From Rhizobium sp. SSA_523 (GTDB taxonomy: Bacteria; Pseudomonadota; Alphaproteobacteria; Rhizobiales; Rhizobiaceae), in contig NZ_CP129382.1 of NCBI RefSeq assembly GCF_030435705.1, forward strand, positions 992,001-1,056,000: a stretch of 64,000 nucleotides of DNA, written 5' to 3'. Under the pieces are notes generated by a model. That model searched no databases. It was not told the DNA's origin and saw nothing but the letters and a program-made list of their open reading frames with translations. Below, one piece after another: positions 18,401-28,465 of this stretch (the first letter of the stretch is position 1; every line of letters begins with the position of its first letter). Both the position numbers and the translations under genes were made by a program.

Positions 18401-19957
18401 TCAGAAAGGTCTTGCAACAACCGTGCCGGCCGTCGGTCGCGGCAAATCGCCCCTCTCCCCTGCCTGGATCGCCGCCAGCTTTGCCCGGGCCGCGGCGATA
18501 TGAGGAACCAGCGTTTCGGCGGTGAGGCTGGGGCCCGCTGCCTGCCCCGCCTCGCCATGCAGCCAGACGGCGGCCGCGGCCGCTTCGAAACTCGGCATGC
18601 CCTGAGCCAGAAGCGCGCCGATCATGCCGGCCAGGACATCGCCGGAACCGGCCGTTGCCAGAAAGGGCGGTGCATTCTCGTTGATCAGCACACGCCCGTC
18701 AGGCGCAGCAATCACCGTGTCGGCGCCTTTGTAGACGATGATGGCGCCGGCGCGTGCGGCAGCGGATCTTGCCTTCTCCACCTTTCCTGTGTCGGCGGCA
18801 TCGGCAATATCGGGAAAGAGGCGCGAGAACTCGCCTTCATGGGGCGTCAGCACAAGCTTCGGCGAATCCGTGTCGGCAAAGGCGGCATAAAGCCTTTGCG
18901 GGCAGGTGGCGAAAGCGGTAATCGCATCCGCATCCACCACAACAGGCTTGCCGCTAGCCGCTTCGGTAAGACGCCGCGCCTTTTCACCGATCCCGAAACC
19001 GGGGCCGATGACGAAGGCGTGGATCGTGGCGTCACTCAGCCAGTCGGATAAAGCCTTCTCGTCATCGATCTGGCGCAGCATGATGGCCGTCAGCGCCGGC
19101 GCCAGAACCGCCAGACTGTCCTGCGGCGCGGCAATGGTGACAAGGCCCGCCCCGGCATCCAGTCCGGCCGCTGCCGACAGGCGGGCCGCGCCGGTATGCG
19201 AGGCGGGGCCGCTGAACACGACCAGATGTCCCCGCCGGTATTTGTGTGCAGCGCCCGTCAGCTCCGGCACCAGCGGCAGCCAGATCCCGGGCTCGTTGAG
19301 CCGGAGCGCTCCGGCATGGCTGTGCAGGAAGCGGTCCGGAATGCCGATATCGGCCACATCCACGACACCCGAGAGCGCCCGGCCCGGCATCAGAACATGG
19401 CCGGGCTTGCGCGTCATGAAAGTCACGCTGCGGGCTGCGGCAAAGGCCTTGCCGCGCACCTGGCCGGTCAGCCCGCACACTCCTGACGGCAGGTCCACCG
19501 ACAGGACGGGCAGTCCTGCCGCCTCCACCCTCTCGATCGCCGCCGCCACGGCCGGCGGCACATCGCGCGAAAGGCCCGCGCCGAACAGGGCGTCGATCAC
19601 CAGATCGCCGGGCCGAGGCTGATAATCGTCCAACGGCAGGCAGGGACAGGGACAGGCCAGGCGGGCAAGTTCGGCATCGCCGCTCCAGCCGCCGGATGCC
19701 GAAAGTGCGTGCACGGCGGTGACGGCGCCGGACTGCGCTAATGCGCGCGCTGCAACAAAGCCATCGCCGCCATTCTTGCCCGGCCCGCACAGGAGGATAT
19801 AGCGGCTGGCGCCAGGACAATGGCGAAGCGCGGCGGCGGCCACCGCAAAGCCCGCCTGTTCCATCAGGCCGAAGGAGGACAGGCCGGATGCCGCTGCCGC
19901 CGCATCGACCGACGCCATTTCCGAAGGGGTGAGCAGAATTTTTGCATGTGCCGACAT
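18401..19957 (-). CDS. nnr: bifunctional NAD(P)HX epimerase / ADP-dependent NAD(P)HX dehydratase
   Basis: This 518-residue fusion repairs hydrated NADH and NADPH. The N-terminal YjeF_N domain (about 1-215) interconverts the epimers and carries LLCGPGKNGGDGFVAARAL. The C-terminal ribokinase-like domain (about 235-505) removes the water using ADP and shows KYRRGHLVVFSG, LVLTPHEGEFSRLFPD and the anion-hole motif ATAGSGDVLAGMIGALLAQG. The fusion order is the common bacterial one. It is divergent from glnB. Confidence 0.95.
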   Translation of the reverse strand: MSAHAKILLTPSEMASVDAAAAASGLSSFGLMEQAGFAVAAAALRHCPGASRYILLCGPGKNGGDGFVAARALAQSGAVTAVHALSASGGWSGDAELARLACPCPCLPLDDYQPRPGDLVIDALFGAGLSRDVPPAVAAAIERVEAAGLPVLSVDLPSGVCGLTGQVRGKAFAAARSVTFMTRKPGHVLMPGRALSGVVDVADIGIPDRFLHSHAGALRLNEPGIWLPLVPELTGAAHKYRRGHLVVFSGPASHTGAARLSAAAGLDAGAGLVTIAAPQDSLAVLAPALTAIMLRQIDDEKALSDWLSDATIHAFVIGPGFGIGEKARRLTEAASGKPVVVDADAITAFATCPQRLYAAFADTDSPKLVLTPHEGEFSRLFPDIADAADTGKVEKARSAAARAGAIIVYKGADTVIAAPDGRVLINENAPPFLATAGSGDVLAGMIGALLAQGMPSFEAAAAAVWLHGEAGQAAGPSLTAETLVPHIAAARAKLAAIQAGERGDLPRPTAGTVVARPF

Positions 19958-20633
<676 letters not shown>

Positions 20634-20703
20634 TCTTCCAGCAAGAAATCCGACCGGACAAGATCGGATCCTCATACAAGACAGAGCAATCAAGGGAGAA
20701 CCC

Positions 20704-22113
20704 ATGACGACCGCAAGCGACATCATGAAGCAAATCAAGGAGAACGACGTCAAGTTCGTCGACCTGCGCTTTACCGACCCCAAGGGCAAGCTGCAGCACG
20801 TCACGATGGATGTCACGGCTGTGGATGAGGACATGTTCGCCGATGGCGTCATGTTCGACGGTTCCTCGATCGCCGGCTGGAAGGCTATCAATGAGTCCGA
20901 CATGGTTCTCATGCCCGATCCGGCCACGGTCCACATGGATCCGTTCTTTGCCCAGTCGACCATGGTGATCATGTGCGACATTCTCGATCCGATCTCCGGC
21001 GAAGCCTATAATCGCGATCCGCGCGGCACGGCGAAAAAGGCGGAAGCCTATCTGAAGGCATCGGGCATCGGCGATACGGTCTTTGTCGGCCCGGAGCCGG
21101 AATTCTTCGTCTTCGACGACGTGAAGTACAAGGCCGATCCGTTCAACACCGGCTTCAAGCTGGATTCCTCCGAGCTGCCGTCGAACGACGATACGGATTA
21201 CGAAACCGGCAATCTCGGCCACCGCCCGCGCGTCAAGGGCGGCTATTTCCCGGTTCCGCCGGTCGATAGCCTGCAGGACATGCGCTCGGAAATGCTGACG
21301 GTTCTGACCGAAATGGGCGTTGTCGTCGAAAAGCATCACCACGAAGTGGCATCCGCCCAGCACGAACTGGGTGTGAAGTTCGATACGCTGGTGCGCAATG
21401 CCGACAAGATGCAGATCTACAAATATGTCGTGCATCAGGTCGCCAATGCCTATGGCAAGACGGCAACCTTCATGCCCAAGCCGGTGTTCGGCGACAACGG
21501 CTCCGGCATGCATGTGCACCAGTCGATCTGGAAGGACGGCAAGCCGACCTTCGCCGGTGACGAATATGCCGGCCTGTCGGAGAGCTGCCTCTATTATATC
21601 GGCGGCATCATCAAGCATGCCAAGGCGATCAACGCCTTCACCAATCCGACGACCAATTCCTACAAGCGCCTGGTCCCCGGCTATGAAGCTCCGGTTCTGC
21701 TCGCCTATTCGGCGCGCAACCGTTCGGCCTCCTGCCGCATTCCCTTCGGCTCCGGTCCGAAGTCCAAGCGTGTGGAAGTCCGCTTCCCCGACCCCACGCA
21801 GAACCCCTATCTGGGCTTTGCCGCGATGCTGATGGCCGGTCTCGACGGCATCAAGAACAAGATCCATCCGGGCAAGGCCATGGACAAGGATCTTTACGAC
21901 CTGCCGCCGAAGGAATTGAAGAAGATCCCGACGGTCTGCGGCTCCTTGCGCGAAGCCCTCGAATGCCTCGACAGGGATCGCAAGTTCCTGACCGCCGGCG
22001 GCGTCTTCGACGACGACCAGATCGATGCCTATATCGAGCTGAAGATGCAGGAAGTCATGCGTTTCGAAATGACGCCGCATCCGGTCGAATTCGACATGTA
22101 CTACTCGGCGTAA
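20704..22113 (+). CDS. glnA: glutamine synthetase type I
   Basis: GlnA makes glutamine from glutamate and ammonia. The 469-residue length and motifs are those of dodecameric [41 protein letters not shown] and [10 protein letters not shown]. The regulatory adenylylation tyrosine is present at Y398 ([10 protein letters not shown]), so activity control by GlnE and P-II is expected. AAGGGAG precedes the ATG at 20704. It forms an operon with glnB behind a sigma-54 promoter and ends at a strong hairpin terminator. Confidence 0.98.
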   Translation: MTTASDIMKQIKENDVKFVDLRFTDPKGKLQHVTMDVTAVDEDMFADGVMFDGSSIAGWKAINESDMVLMPDPATVHMDPFFAQSTMVIMCDILDPISGEAYNRDPRGTAKKAEAYLKASGIGDTVFVGPEPEFFVFDDVKYKADPFNTGFKLDSSELPSNDDTDYETGNLGHRPRVKGGYFPVPPVDSLQDMRSEMLTVLTEMGVVVEKHHHEVASAQHELGVKFDTLVRNADKMQIYKYVVHQVANAYGKTATFMPKPVFGDNGSGMHVHQSIWKDGKPTFAGDEYAGLSESCLYYIGGIIKHAKAINAFTNPTTNSYKRLVPGYEAPVLLAYSARNRSASCRIPFGSGPKSKRVEVRFPDPTQNPYLGFAAMLMAGLDGIKNKIHPGKAMDKDLYDLPPKELKKIPTVCGSLREALECLDRDRKFLTAGGVFDDDQIDAYIELKMQEVMRFEMTPHPVEFDMYYSA

Positions 22114-22130
22114 AGGCCGGGGAACGCCCA

Positions 22131-22166
22131 TGGCATAGACGCATGCCGTAGACCCCTGCCATAGAC
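22131..22166. repeat. three 13-bp-period repeats after glnA
   Basis: TGGCATAGAC, TGCCGTAGAC and TGCCATAGAC occur at 13-bp spacing between the glnA stop and its terminator. This is another short degenerate tandem array at a gene end. Confidence 0.6.
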
Positions 22167-22198
22167 CACCGGCGCCCCGGCGCCGGTGTTTTCGTTTT
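22167..22198 (+). terminator. Rho-independent terminator after glnA
   Basis: A perfect 9-bp GC-rich stem (CACCGGCGC/GCGCCGGTG, 4-nt loop) is followed by TTTTCGTTTT, 53 bp past the glnA stop codon. Confidence 0.85.
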
Positions 22199-22234
22199 CA
22201 TCTGCAGTTTCATCTACTTGCGACACAGGCCGTC

Positions 22235-23155
22235 ATGTCCCAATCCGGTGCTTCCCCCCGCGCAATCGACTGGCTTCTGTTCGTGCTTGCACCGCTCTTC
22301 TTTTCCACCAACCTCATCTTCGGCCGCGGCATTACCGGTGATATCGGTCCCTTCATCACGGCCTTTCTCCGCTGGTTCGGCGCGACACTGCTGATTCTGC
22401 CGCTGATCTGGCACGACCGGCGGGCCTGCCTCGACCTCGTGCGCCGCCACACCCTGCTCTGGCTGGTGCTCGGTATTCTGGGAATGGGAATTTGCGGCGG
22501 CTTCGTCTACTGGGCGCTGACGAAGACGACCGCTTCCAATGCGACCCTGATCTACACCACCTCCTCCCTGTTCATCCTGCTGTTTCAATGCCTTTTCCAA
22601 GGGCGCAGGCTGCGGCTGGCGGAGATTTGCGGAATGGCGATCGCCTTTGCAGGCGTCGCAACCATCGTCCTGAAGGGCGAGCCGGCGCAATTGCTGGCGA
22701 TCACCTTCAATATCGGGGATCTCGGCGTGCTTCTGGCGGCGGTCGCCTTCGCGCTCTATTCCATGTTGCTGCGCAAGCCCTCGATCGCCGCCATGCGCCC
22801 GCTGTCGCTGTTCGGCCTCCTGGCGGCCTCAGGCGCCATCGTGCTCTTCCCGCCGGCCCTGGTGGAGTTCCTGTCGGGCGCCCCGGTCCCCGATTCTGCC
22901 AGCGACTGGCTGAAACTGGCCGGCATCATCGCATTTGCCTCGCTGGCGGCCTTCTACTGTTTCCAGCATTCGGTGCGCGTCTTCGGCCCGGCCCAGGCCG
23001 GCGTGACATTGTATCTGATGCCGCCGATTTCGATCCTGCTGGCCATCCTGTTTCTGGGCGAGGCGTTTCAGTCCTACCACGCCGCCGGGATTGTCCTCGT
23101 CATGGGAGGCGTGTTCCTGGCGACCGCGCCGCGCCCTCGCCTGTCGGCTTCGTGA
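22235..23155 (+). CDS. EamA/DMT family transporter
   Basis: A 306-residue membrane protein with about ten hydrophobic segments in two EamA repeats, the plan of drug/metabolite transporters. Typical features are FSTNLIFGRGITGDIGPFITAFLRW at the first helix pair and TLYLMPPISILLAILFLGE in the second repeat. The direction is usually export, but the substrate cannot be inferred. It is in its own unit after the glnA terminator, and a second unrelated EamA gene lies at 27443. Confidence 0.85.
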   Translation: MSQSGASPRAIDWLLFVLAPLFFSTNLIFGRGITGDIGPFITAFLRWFGATLLILPLIWHDRRACLDLVRRHTLLWLVLGILGMGICGGFVYWALTKTTASNATLIYTTSSLFILLFQCLFQGRRLRLAEICGMAIAFAGVATIVLKGEPAQLLAITFNIGDLGVLLAAVAFALYSMLLRKPSIAAMRPLSLFGLLAASGAIVLFPPALVEFLSGAPVPDSASDWLKLAGIIAFASLAAFYCFQHSVRVFGPAQAGVTLYLMPPISILLAILFLGEAFQSYHAAGIVLVMGGVFLATAPRPRLSAS

Positions 23156-23303
23156 GGCACCTTGCGAAAGCAAGGCCCGGCGGCGCGATTTCGTTCAGCT
23201 TTTTGCCTGCTCGCCACGGCGAGTTCGACCGTTTGCGGAACATTGCGGCCTTGATGTCGTTGGCAGGAATTCCCACATGGGAAGACGAAAGGAAGTTCGC
23301 GCC

Positions 23304-23633
23304 ATGAAACAACGAAACGCAAAATTCACCATCGGCGAAGTCGTTCGTCACAAGGTCTTTCCGTTCCGCGGAATTGTTTTCGATGTGGATCCCGAATTCG
23401 CCAATACCGAGGAATGGTGGAATGCCATTCCGGCAGAAATCCGTCCGCACAAGGATCAGCCCTTCTACCACCTTCTGGCGGAAAACGACGAGACGTCCTA
23501 TGTCGCCTATGTGTCGGAGCAGAATCTGGAACATGACGAGAGCGGCGTTCCCTTGCAGAACCCGCATATCGGCCAGATTTTCGAAAGGGCCGAAACCGGT
23601 CGCCTGAAGCCGAAGGCCATTCTGGCGCACTGA
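23304..23633 (+). CDS. hspQ: heat shock protein HspQ
   Basis: This 109-residue protein belongs to the HspQ/YccV hemimethylated-DNA-binding family. In enterobacteria HspQ is a heat-shock factor that enhances Lon protease and influences DnaA levels; that role is assumed here, not shown. Motifs are FTIGEVVRHKVFPFRGIVFDVDPEF, QPFYHLLAENDE and YVAYVSEQNLEHD. The ATG at 23304 follows a GGAAG motif. It stands alone between the EamA and ialB genes. Confidence 0.88.
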   Translation: MKQRNAKFTIGEVVRHKVFPFRGIVFDVDPEFANTEEWWNAIPAEIRPHKDQPFYHLLAENDETSYVAYVSEQNLEHDESGVPLQNPHIGQIFERAETGRLKPKAILAH

Positions 23634-23826
23634 CACCTCGGCGCCGGGACATCGCCCGGGAGTCAAGATTGGCGCAGCGGAAACTGCGTGGGATCAATGC
23701 AGCGGACCGGTCTTTGTGCCACTGATGGGGTGCAGGAGATGCCAGCTCCAGCCTCCGGCCAGCCGGTCGTGGCAACCCTCTCGTGCCGCGGCCGGTGATG
23801 GCTCAGCCTCAAGATAAGTGTTCTAC

Positions 23827-23852
23827 AAAAAAGGACGCCTTTTCAGGCGTCC
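23827..23852 (-). terminator. Rho-independent terminator after ialB
   Basis: On the minus strand a perfect 7-bp stem (GGACGCC/GGCGTCC, 6-nt loop) is followed by six T residues, 30 bp beyond the ialB stop. Confidence 0.88.
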
Positions 23853-23881
23853 GTTCTTCATGATTGCGACGAGGCTCTGGC

Positions 23882-24517
23882 TTACTGGCCGGCCTTGGCA
23901 GCGTTCTGAGCGTCTTCCAGCTTCTTGCGGGCTTCTTCAGCCTTTTTCTGCATGCTTTCCTGCAGGCTGCGCTGGCTTTCGGCGAGCTGCGACTGCGAGA
24001 TCGGCGCGCCGTCGAAGGCACCGGTAAAGCCGTTCAGCGAGACCTTGATCGGATTGGCAGCGCGACGGAAATTGACGGAGGTGAAGACCACTTCGCCGCC
24101 CTTTTTCAGGCTGGCGATAACCGGATCCGTCAGCGGCACTTCAGCGGTGCAGCGATCGGGGATGCAGAGCACGTAGTCGAGCTTCTGGGCCTTGCCGCCA
24201 TCGATCTGCATGGTGATTCCCGGCTGGATCAGACGCGCCGAGGGAACCGATACCTGCATGATCTTGCGGTTGACCTGGCCCTCGACCGTGATGAGGCCCA
24301 CAGCCGTGATCAGCTGGCCGTTCTGCGACAGAAGCACGTTCTGAACGGCGCAGACATCGCTATCGCCCTGCTTGTCACAGGTCTTGAACCAGCCGAGCGG
24401 CGGGGCGCCGGCCGGAGCGGCTGCATCCTGTGCCATGGCGGCCATGGGGGCGGCGCCAAAAGACAGTGCGAGGGCGGACAGCGCCGTCCCGAGAACTTTG
24501 TGTGCGTTGAGCATCAT
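23882..24517 (-). CDS. ialB: invasion-associated locus B (IalB) family protein
   Basis: A secreted protein of about 211 residues with a signal peptide (cleavage near AMAQ, residue 30), the IalB family core with paired cysteines (KTCDKQGDSDVC and LCIPDRC), and a charged coiled-coil-like tail (SQRSLQESMQKKAEEARKKL). IalB was named from Bartonella erythrocyte invasion, but homologues occur in most Rhizobiales, so a general periplasmic or envelope role is more likely. AGGAG about 11 nt upstream supports the ATG at 24517; the adjacent ATG at 24514 is equally possible. Confidence 0.85.
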   Translation of the reverse strand: MMLNAHKVLGTALSALALSFGAAPMAAMAQDAAAPAGAPPLGWFKTCDKQGDSDVCAVQNVLLSQNGQLITAVGLITVEGQVNRKIMQVSVPSARLIQPGITMQIDGGKAQKLDYVLCIPDRCTAEVPLTDPVIASLKKGGEVVFTSVNFRRAANPIKVSLNGFTGAFDGAPISQSQLAESQRSLQESMQKKAEEARKKLEDAQNAAKAGQ

Positions 24518-24781
24518 ACCGAGATCCGTCTCCTGAAAGCGGTTTGCCAAACAGCCTGAAGCTGCTTCGTGCCGGGGTTCTGGCCCTTCACCTGTCGTTT
24601 AATTGAGGCAATAGGATGACCCGGCGTCTGCTCACCTGTTACATCGGCAATCTTCCGATATCCAGTCTTAACTTTGCCGAATGGCAGCAGTGTTTCAAGT
24701 TTCCTCTCCCGTGATTGCTTTTTCAAGCCGCGATACGATAGCGTCAGGCGAATCATCTTTGCCCTGTCCAACGAGGTGACC

Positions 24782-26593
24782 ATGCGCCGCCTGATATTGT
24801 CTCTGCTCCTGCTGGCATCCTGGTCCGGCAATGCCAGCGCTGAACCCGTCCATGCGATCGCGATGCATGGGTCTCCGGCCCTGCCTGCCGATTACCGACA
24901 TCTTCCTTACGTCAATCCGACGGTGAAGAAGGGCGGCAAGGTCGCCTATGGCGTCGTCGGCACCTATGACAGCCTCAATCCGTTCAACCTGAAGAGCATC
25001 CGCACCACGGCGCGCGGCGTCTGGGACAATATCTTCGGCAATCTGATCTATGAGCCGCTGATGATGCGTTCCTCCGACGAGCCTTTCAGCCTCTATGGCC
25101 TGCTGGCGGAAAGCGTCGAATGGGACGAGCAGCGCAGCTTCATCCAGTTCAACCTCAACCCCAAGGCAAAATGGTCCGACGGGCAGCCGGTGACACCCGA
25201 GGATGTGATCTTTTCTCTGGAAGTCCTGCGCGACAAGGGTCGCACGCCGTTCAGCAACCGGCTGAAACCGGTCAAGACGATGGAGAAGATCGGCGACCAC
25301 AGCGTGCGCTTCACCTTCAATGAAACCGCCGATCGCGAGTTTCCGCTGATCCTGGCCTTTGCGACGCCGATCCTTCCCAAACATGCGGTGAAGGCCGACA
25401 CATTCGATCAGTCGACGCTCGAAATTCCCATCGGGTCCGGACCCTATCGGATCAAGTCGGTCAGCCCTGGCCAGAAGATCGTCTATGAGCGAAACCCGGA
25501 TTACTGGGGCAAGGACATTCCTGCCAAACTGGGCTTCGACAATTACGACGAGATCTCGGTCGAATATTTCCTGCAGGAGAGCACGCTGTTCGAAGCCTTC
25601 AAGAAGGGCGCGATCGATGTCTATCTTGAGGGGAACCCGACGCATTGGGCCCGTGCCTATGATTTCCCGGCAGTGTCCAGCGGCGATGTGGTGAAGGACG
25701 TCTTCAAGCCGCAGGTGCCGACCGGCATGCTCGGCTTCGTCTTCAACCTGCGCCGTCCGCTGTTCCAGAACGAAGACGTGCGTGCGGCGCTGTCGCTGGC
25801 CTTCGACTTCGAATGGGCCAACCGGAACCTCTTCGATGGCGCCTATAGCCGCACCGAAAGCTATTGGCAGAACTCGTCCCTGTCCTCGCTTGGCCATGCG
25901 GCGGACGAGAAGGAGCTTGCCCTGCTCGGCGAGAAAGCCCGGACCATGCCGGAGCCGATCCTGCAGGGAAAACCCTTTCTGCCGCGCACCGATGGCTCGG
26001 GCGGCGACCGCAAGGTGCTGCGCACCGTCGTCGAAACGCTGAAAAAGGCCGGCTACACGATCCGCAATGGCAAGATGGTGGACCAGACCGGTCGGCCGCT
26101 CGCCTTCGAAATCATGACGCAGAACCAGGATCAGGAGAAGCTCGCCGTCGCCTATCAGCGCAGCCTGCGCATGATCGGCGTCGACCTGTCCATCCGCACC
26201 GTCGACGATGCGCAATATCAGAGCCGGTCCGGCAGTTTCGACTATGATGTCATCATGAAATCCTACCCCTCCTCCCTCTCTCCGGGCATCGAGCAGGTGG
26301 GACGCTGGGGCTCGGATTCGAAGGACCGGCAGGGCAGCTTCAACTTCGCAGGCCTGGCGGATCCGGCCGTTGATCGGGTGATTACCGCCATGCTGAATGC
26401 CAGGACGGCGGAGGCCTTCACCACTGCGATCCGTGCCTATGACCGGATTCTTCTGGCCGGCAATTACCTCGTGCCGCTTTATCACATCGGCGAGCAATGG
26501 GTTGCGCGCTGGAAGCATATAGAGCATCCAGAGGCAGTGCCGCTCTATGGCTATCAGCTTTCGACCTGGTGGGATGCGCGCGCCCAGAAGTGA
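24782..26593 (+). CDS. ABC transporter substrate-binding protein, family 5 (YejA-like)
   Basis: A 603-residue periplasmic binding protein with a signal peptide (cleavage near NASA, residue 20). The start HAIAMHGSPALPADYRHLPYVNP, then GGKVAYGVVGTYDSLNPF and AKWSDGQPVTPEDVIFSLE, is the pattern of peptide/microcin C-type binding proteins (YejA, SBP_bac_5). The ligand is probably an oligopeptide or peptide-like compound. GAGGTG precedes the ATG. No yejBEF-type permease or ATPase genes follow; the next gene is a DsbA-fold protein, so it is an orphan or its partners are elsewhere. Confidence 0.87.
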   Translation: MRRLILSLLLLASWSGNASAEPVHAIAMHGSPALPADYRHLPYVNPTVKKGGKVAYGVVGTYDSLNPFNLKSIRTTARGVWDNIFGNLIYEPLMMRSSDEPFSLYGLLAESVEWDEQRSFIQFNLNPKAKWSDGQPVTPEDVIFSLEVLRDKGRTPFSNRLKPVKTMEKIGDHSVRFTFNETADREFPLILAFATPILPKHAVKADTFDQSTLEIPIGSGPYRIKSVSPGQKIVYERNPDYWGKDIPAKLGFDNYDEISVEYFLQESTLFEAFKKGAIDVYLEGNPTHWARAYDFPAVSSGDVVKDVFKPQVPTGMLGFVFNLRRPLFQNEDVRAALSLAFDFEWANRNLFDGAYSRTESYWQNSSLSSLGHAADEKELALLGEKARTMPEPILQGKPFLPRTDGSGGDRKVLRTVVETLKKAGYTIRNGKMVDQTGRPLAFEIMTQNQDQEKLAVAYQRSLRMIGVDLSIRTVDDAQYQSRSGSFDYDVIMKSYPSSLSPGIEQVGRWGSDSKDRQGSFNFAGLADPAVDRVITAMLNARTAEAFTTAIRAYDRILLAGNYLVPLYHIGEQWVARWKHIEHPEAVPLYGYQLSTWWDARAQK

Positions 26594-26631
26594 GCGCCGG
26601 CCGCCGCAACACGCATGGAAAGGATCAAGCC

Positions 26632-27303
26632 ATGGAACGGCTGACGATCGATCTTGTCTCCGACGTTGTCTGCCCCTGGTGCTATCTCGGCAAGGCCAGG
26701 CTGGAACTGGCCATTGCAGAGGTGCAGGACGAGATCGGCATCGATATCAACTGGCGGCCCTATCGGCTCAATCCGGATTACCCGCCGGAGGGCGTCGACC
26801 AGAAGGCGGCGCTGGAAGCAAAGCTCGGCGGACCGGATGCGGTGCGCAAGGCGCATGACATGCTGACGCAGCTCGGCCAGGAGGTCGGCATTGCCTTCAA
26901 CTTCCCGGCCATTACCATCGGTCCCAATACGCTGGATGCGCATCGGCTCATCCATTGGGCAGCGACCGAAAGCCGGCAACATCAGGACCGCGTCGTAACG
27001 CTGCTGTTCAAGGCCAATTTCGAGCAGGGCCGCAATGTCGGTGACCGCGACGTGCTGCTGGATATCGCGCAAGATGCAGGCCTCGACCGCAAGGTGATGG
27101 AGACCCTGCTCTCCTCCGAGGCCGACAAGGCGGTGATCATCGGCGAAATCGATGCGGCGCAGAAGATGGGTGTCAATGGCGTGCCGTTCTTTATCATCGA
27201 TCAGCAATATGCAATCAGCGGCGCGCAGACGCCGGATGTGCTGGCCGGTGCGTTCCGCGAGATTGCCGCCGCCAAGGCAGAGGCGCGTGCCGGGCTGAAC
27301 TAA
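26632..27303 (+). CDS. DsbA-family oxidoreductase (FrnE-like)
   Basis: A 223-residue thioredoxin-fold protein with a DsbA-like helical insert. The active-site CPWC motif lies at the end of the first strand (SDVVCPWCYLGKARLE), the cis-proline loop is NGVPFFIID, and FrnE-type motifs INWRPYRLNPDYPPEG and GPNTLDAHRLIHWA are present. No signal peptide, so it should act in the cytoplasm as a thiol oxidoreductase or isomerase. It begins 38 bp after the binding-protein gene on the same strand. Confidence 0.88.
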   Translation: MERLTIDLVSDVVCPWCYLGKARLELAIAEVQDEIGIDINWRPYRLNPDYPPEGVDQKAALEAKLGGPDAVRKAHDMLTQLGQEVGIAFNFPAITIGPNTLDAHRLIHWAATESRQHQDRVVTLLFKANFEQGRNVGDRDVLLDIAQDAGLDRKVMETLLSSEADKAVIIGEIDAAQKMGVNGVPFFIIDQQYAISGAQTPDVLAGAFREIAAAKAEARAGLN

Positions 27304-27442
27304 CCGACCGCGCCCGCGCCGAGCGTAGGGCATACCCTGGAGGCCTATCCGGATAGAAAGGGCGCGCCGATATCGAATCAGTTTCATTTCGGCTGAAAAG
27401 ATTCTACTCCATCAGGATCCTCCTCCTGCCGGAAACCCGCCC

Positions 27443-28375
27443 GTGTCCTCCACAGATACCACCATGAAGGGCGTCGCCATCGCCCTCCTTTGCTTTGCCG
27501 CCTATTCCTTCAGCGATGCCGCCGTCAAACTGGTGGACGGACGGGTGCCGGCCTTCCAAACGGGTTTCATCGGCACCCTGGTCGGCTTTGCGGCAGTCCC
27601 TTTCCTGCTGAAACGCGGCGACCGTTTCAGCGACATGATCCGCACCACCAACCGGCCGCTCTGGCTGCTGCGCTTCGTCTGCTCGACGATCGGAACCGTC
27701 GGCAGCATCATTGCCTTCACGGAACTGGCTATGGCGGAGGCTTTCTGCCTGATCTTTCTCCTGCCCTCCTTCGCAACCATCATGTCGGTGATCTTCCTGA
27801 AGGAGCAGGTCGGGCCGAAACGCTGGGCGGCGGTGGTGATCGGCTTCATCGGCGTTCTGATCGTGCTTCGGCCGGGCTTTCGCGAACTCCAGCTCGGACA
27901 TCTGACAGCGCTGGCCTCCGGCTTTACGGGCGCCGTCTCGGTGATCATCTATCGCTATTTGGGACCCAGCGAGAAGAATATTTCCATGTATGGCGCCGGG
28001 CTTCTCGGTGCGCTCAGCGTCTGCGCCATCGCAATGATCCCGCATTGGACGACGCCGTCGCTGGTCGACCTGTCCCTGCTCGTTGTTTTTGGCCTGCTGG
28101 CGGCGGTGGGCACGGTGCTGTTGATGATCGCTTCCTTCTATGCGCCGGCCGCCATCGTCACGCCGTTGCAATACAGCCAGATGCTGTGGGCCATCCTGCT
28201 CGGCTACCTGATCTTCAACGACCATGTGGACGTGTGGATGGGGCTTGGCATCACGCTCATCGTCGGATCCGGGCTTTTGACGCTGATGCGCGAGCGCAAG
28301 CGCGGCACAGCGCTCCCGCCACCGGTTGCCGGGCAGAGCGAGGCGGCCCTTGCCGTCAGGCCGGAAGAGAAGTAG
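27443..28375 (+). CDS. EamA/DMT family transporter
   Basis: About 310 residues with ten hydrophobic segments and two EamA repeats (AIALLCFAAYSFSDAAVKL; FCLIFLLPSFATIMSVIFLKE; LQYSQMLWAILLGYLIFND). The substrate is unknown. The start is uncertain: GTG at 27443 has GGAAA seven nt upstream, while an ATG at 27464 has none but would trim only seven residues. It converges on mfd with a gap of about 90 bp. Confidence 0.83.
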   Translation: MSSTDTTMKGVAIALLCFAAYSFSDAAVKLVDGRVPAFQTGFIGTLVGFAAVPFLLKRGDRFSDMIRTTNRPLWLLRFVCSTIGTVGSIIAFTELAMAEAFCLIFLLPSFATIMSVIFLKEQVGPKRWAAVVIGFIGVLIVLRPGFRELQLGHLTALASGFTGAVSVIIYRYLGPSEKNISMYGAGLLGALSVCAIAMIPHWTTPSLVDLSLLVVFGLLAAVGTVLLMIASFYAPAAIVTPLQYSQMLWAILLGYLIFNDHVDVWMGLGITLIVGSGLLTLMRERKRGTALPPPVAGQSEAALAVRPEEK

Positions 28376-28465
28376 CGCCGGCCCTCCTTCCCCTGGTCCG
28401 GCATGTTGTGGCTGAGGGCGATCGAGGCCGCCTCTCACCGTTCGTCTCAGGCCTGCTTGCTTGTC

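Noticed and set aside
23640..23680. Weak hairpin after hspQ
   Set aside because: The CCGGG/CCCGG stem has no following T-tract and cannot be called a terminator.
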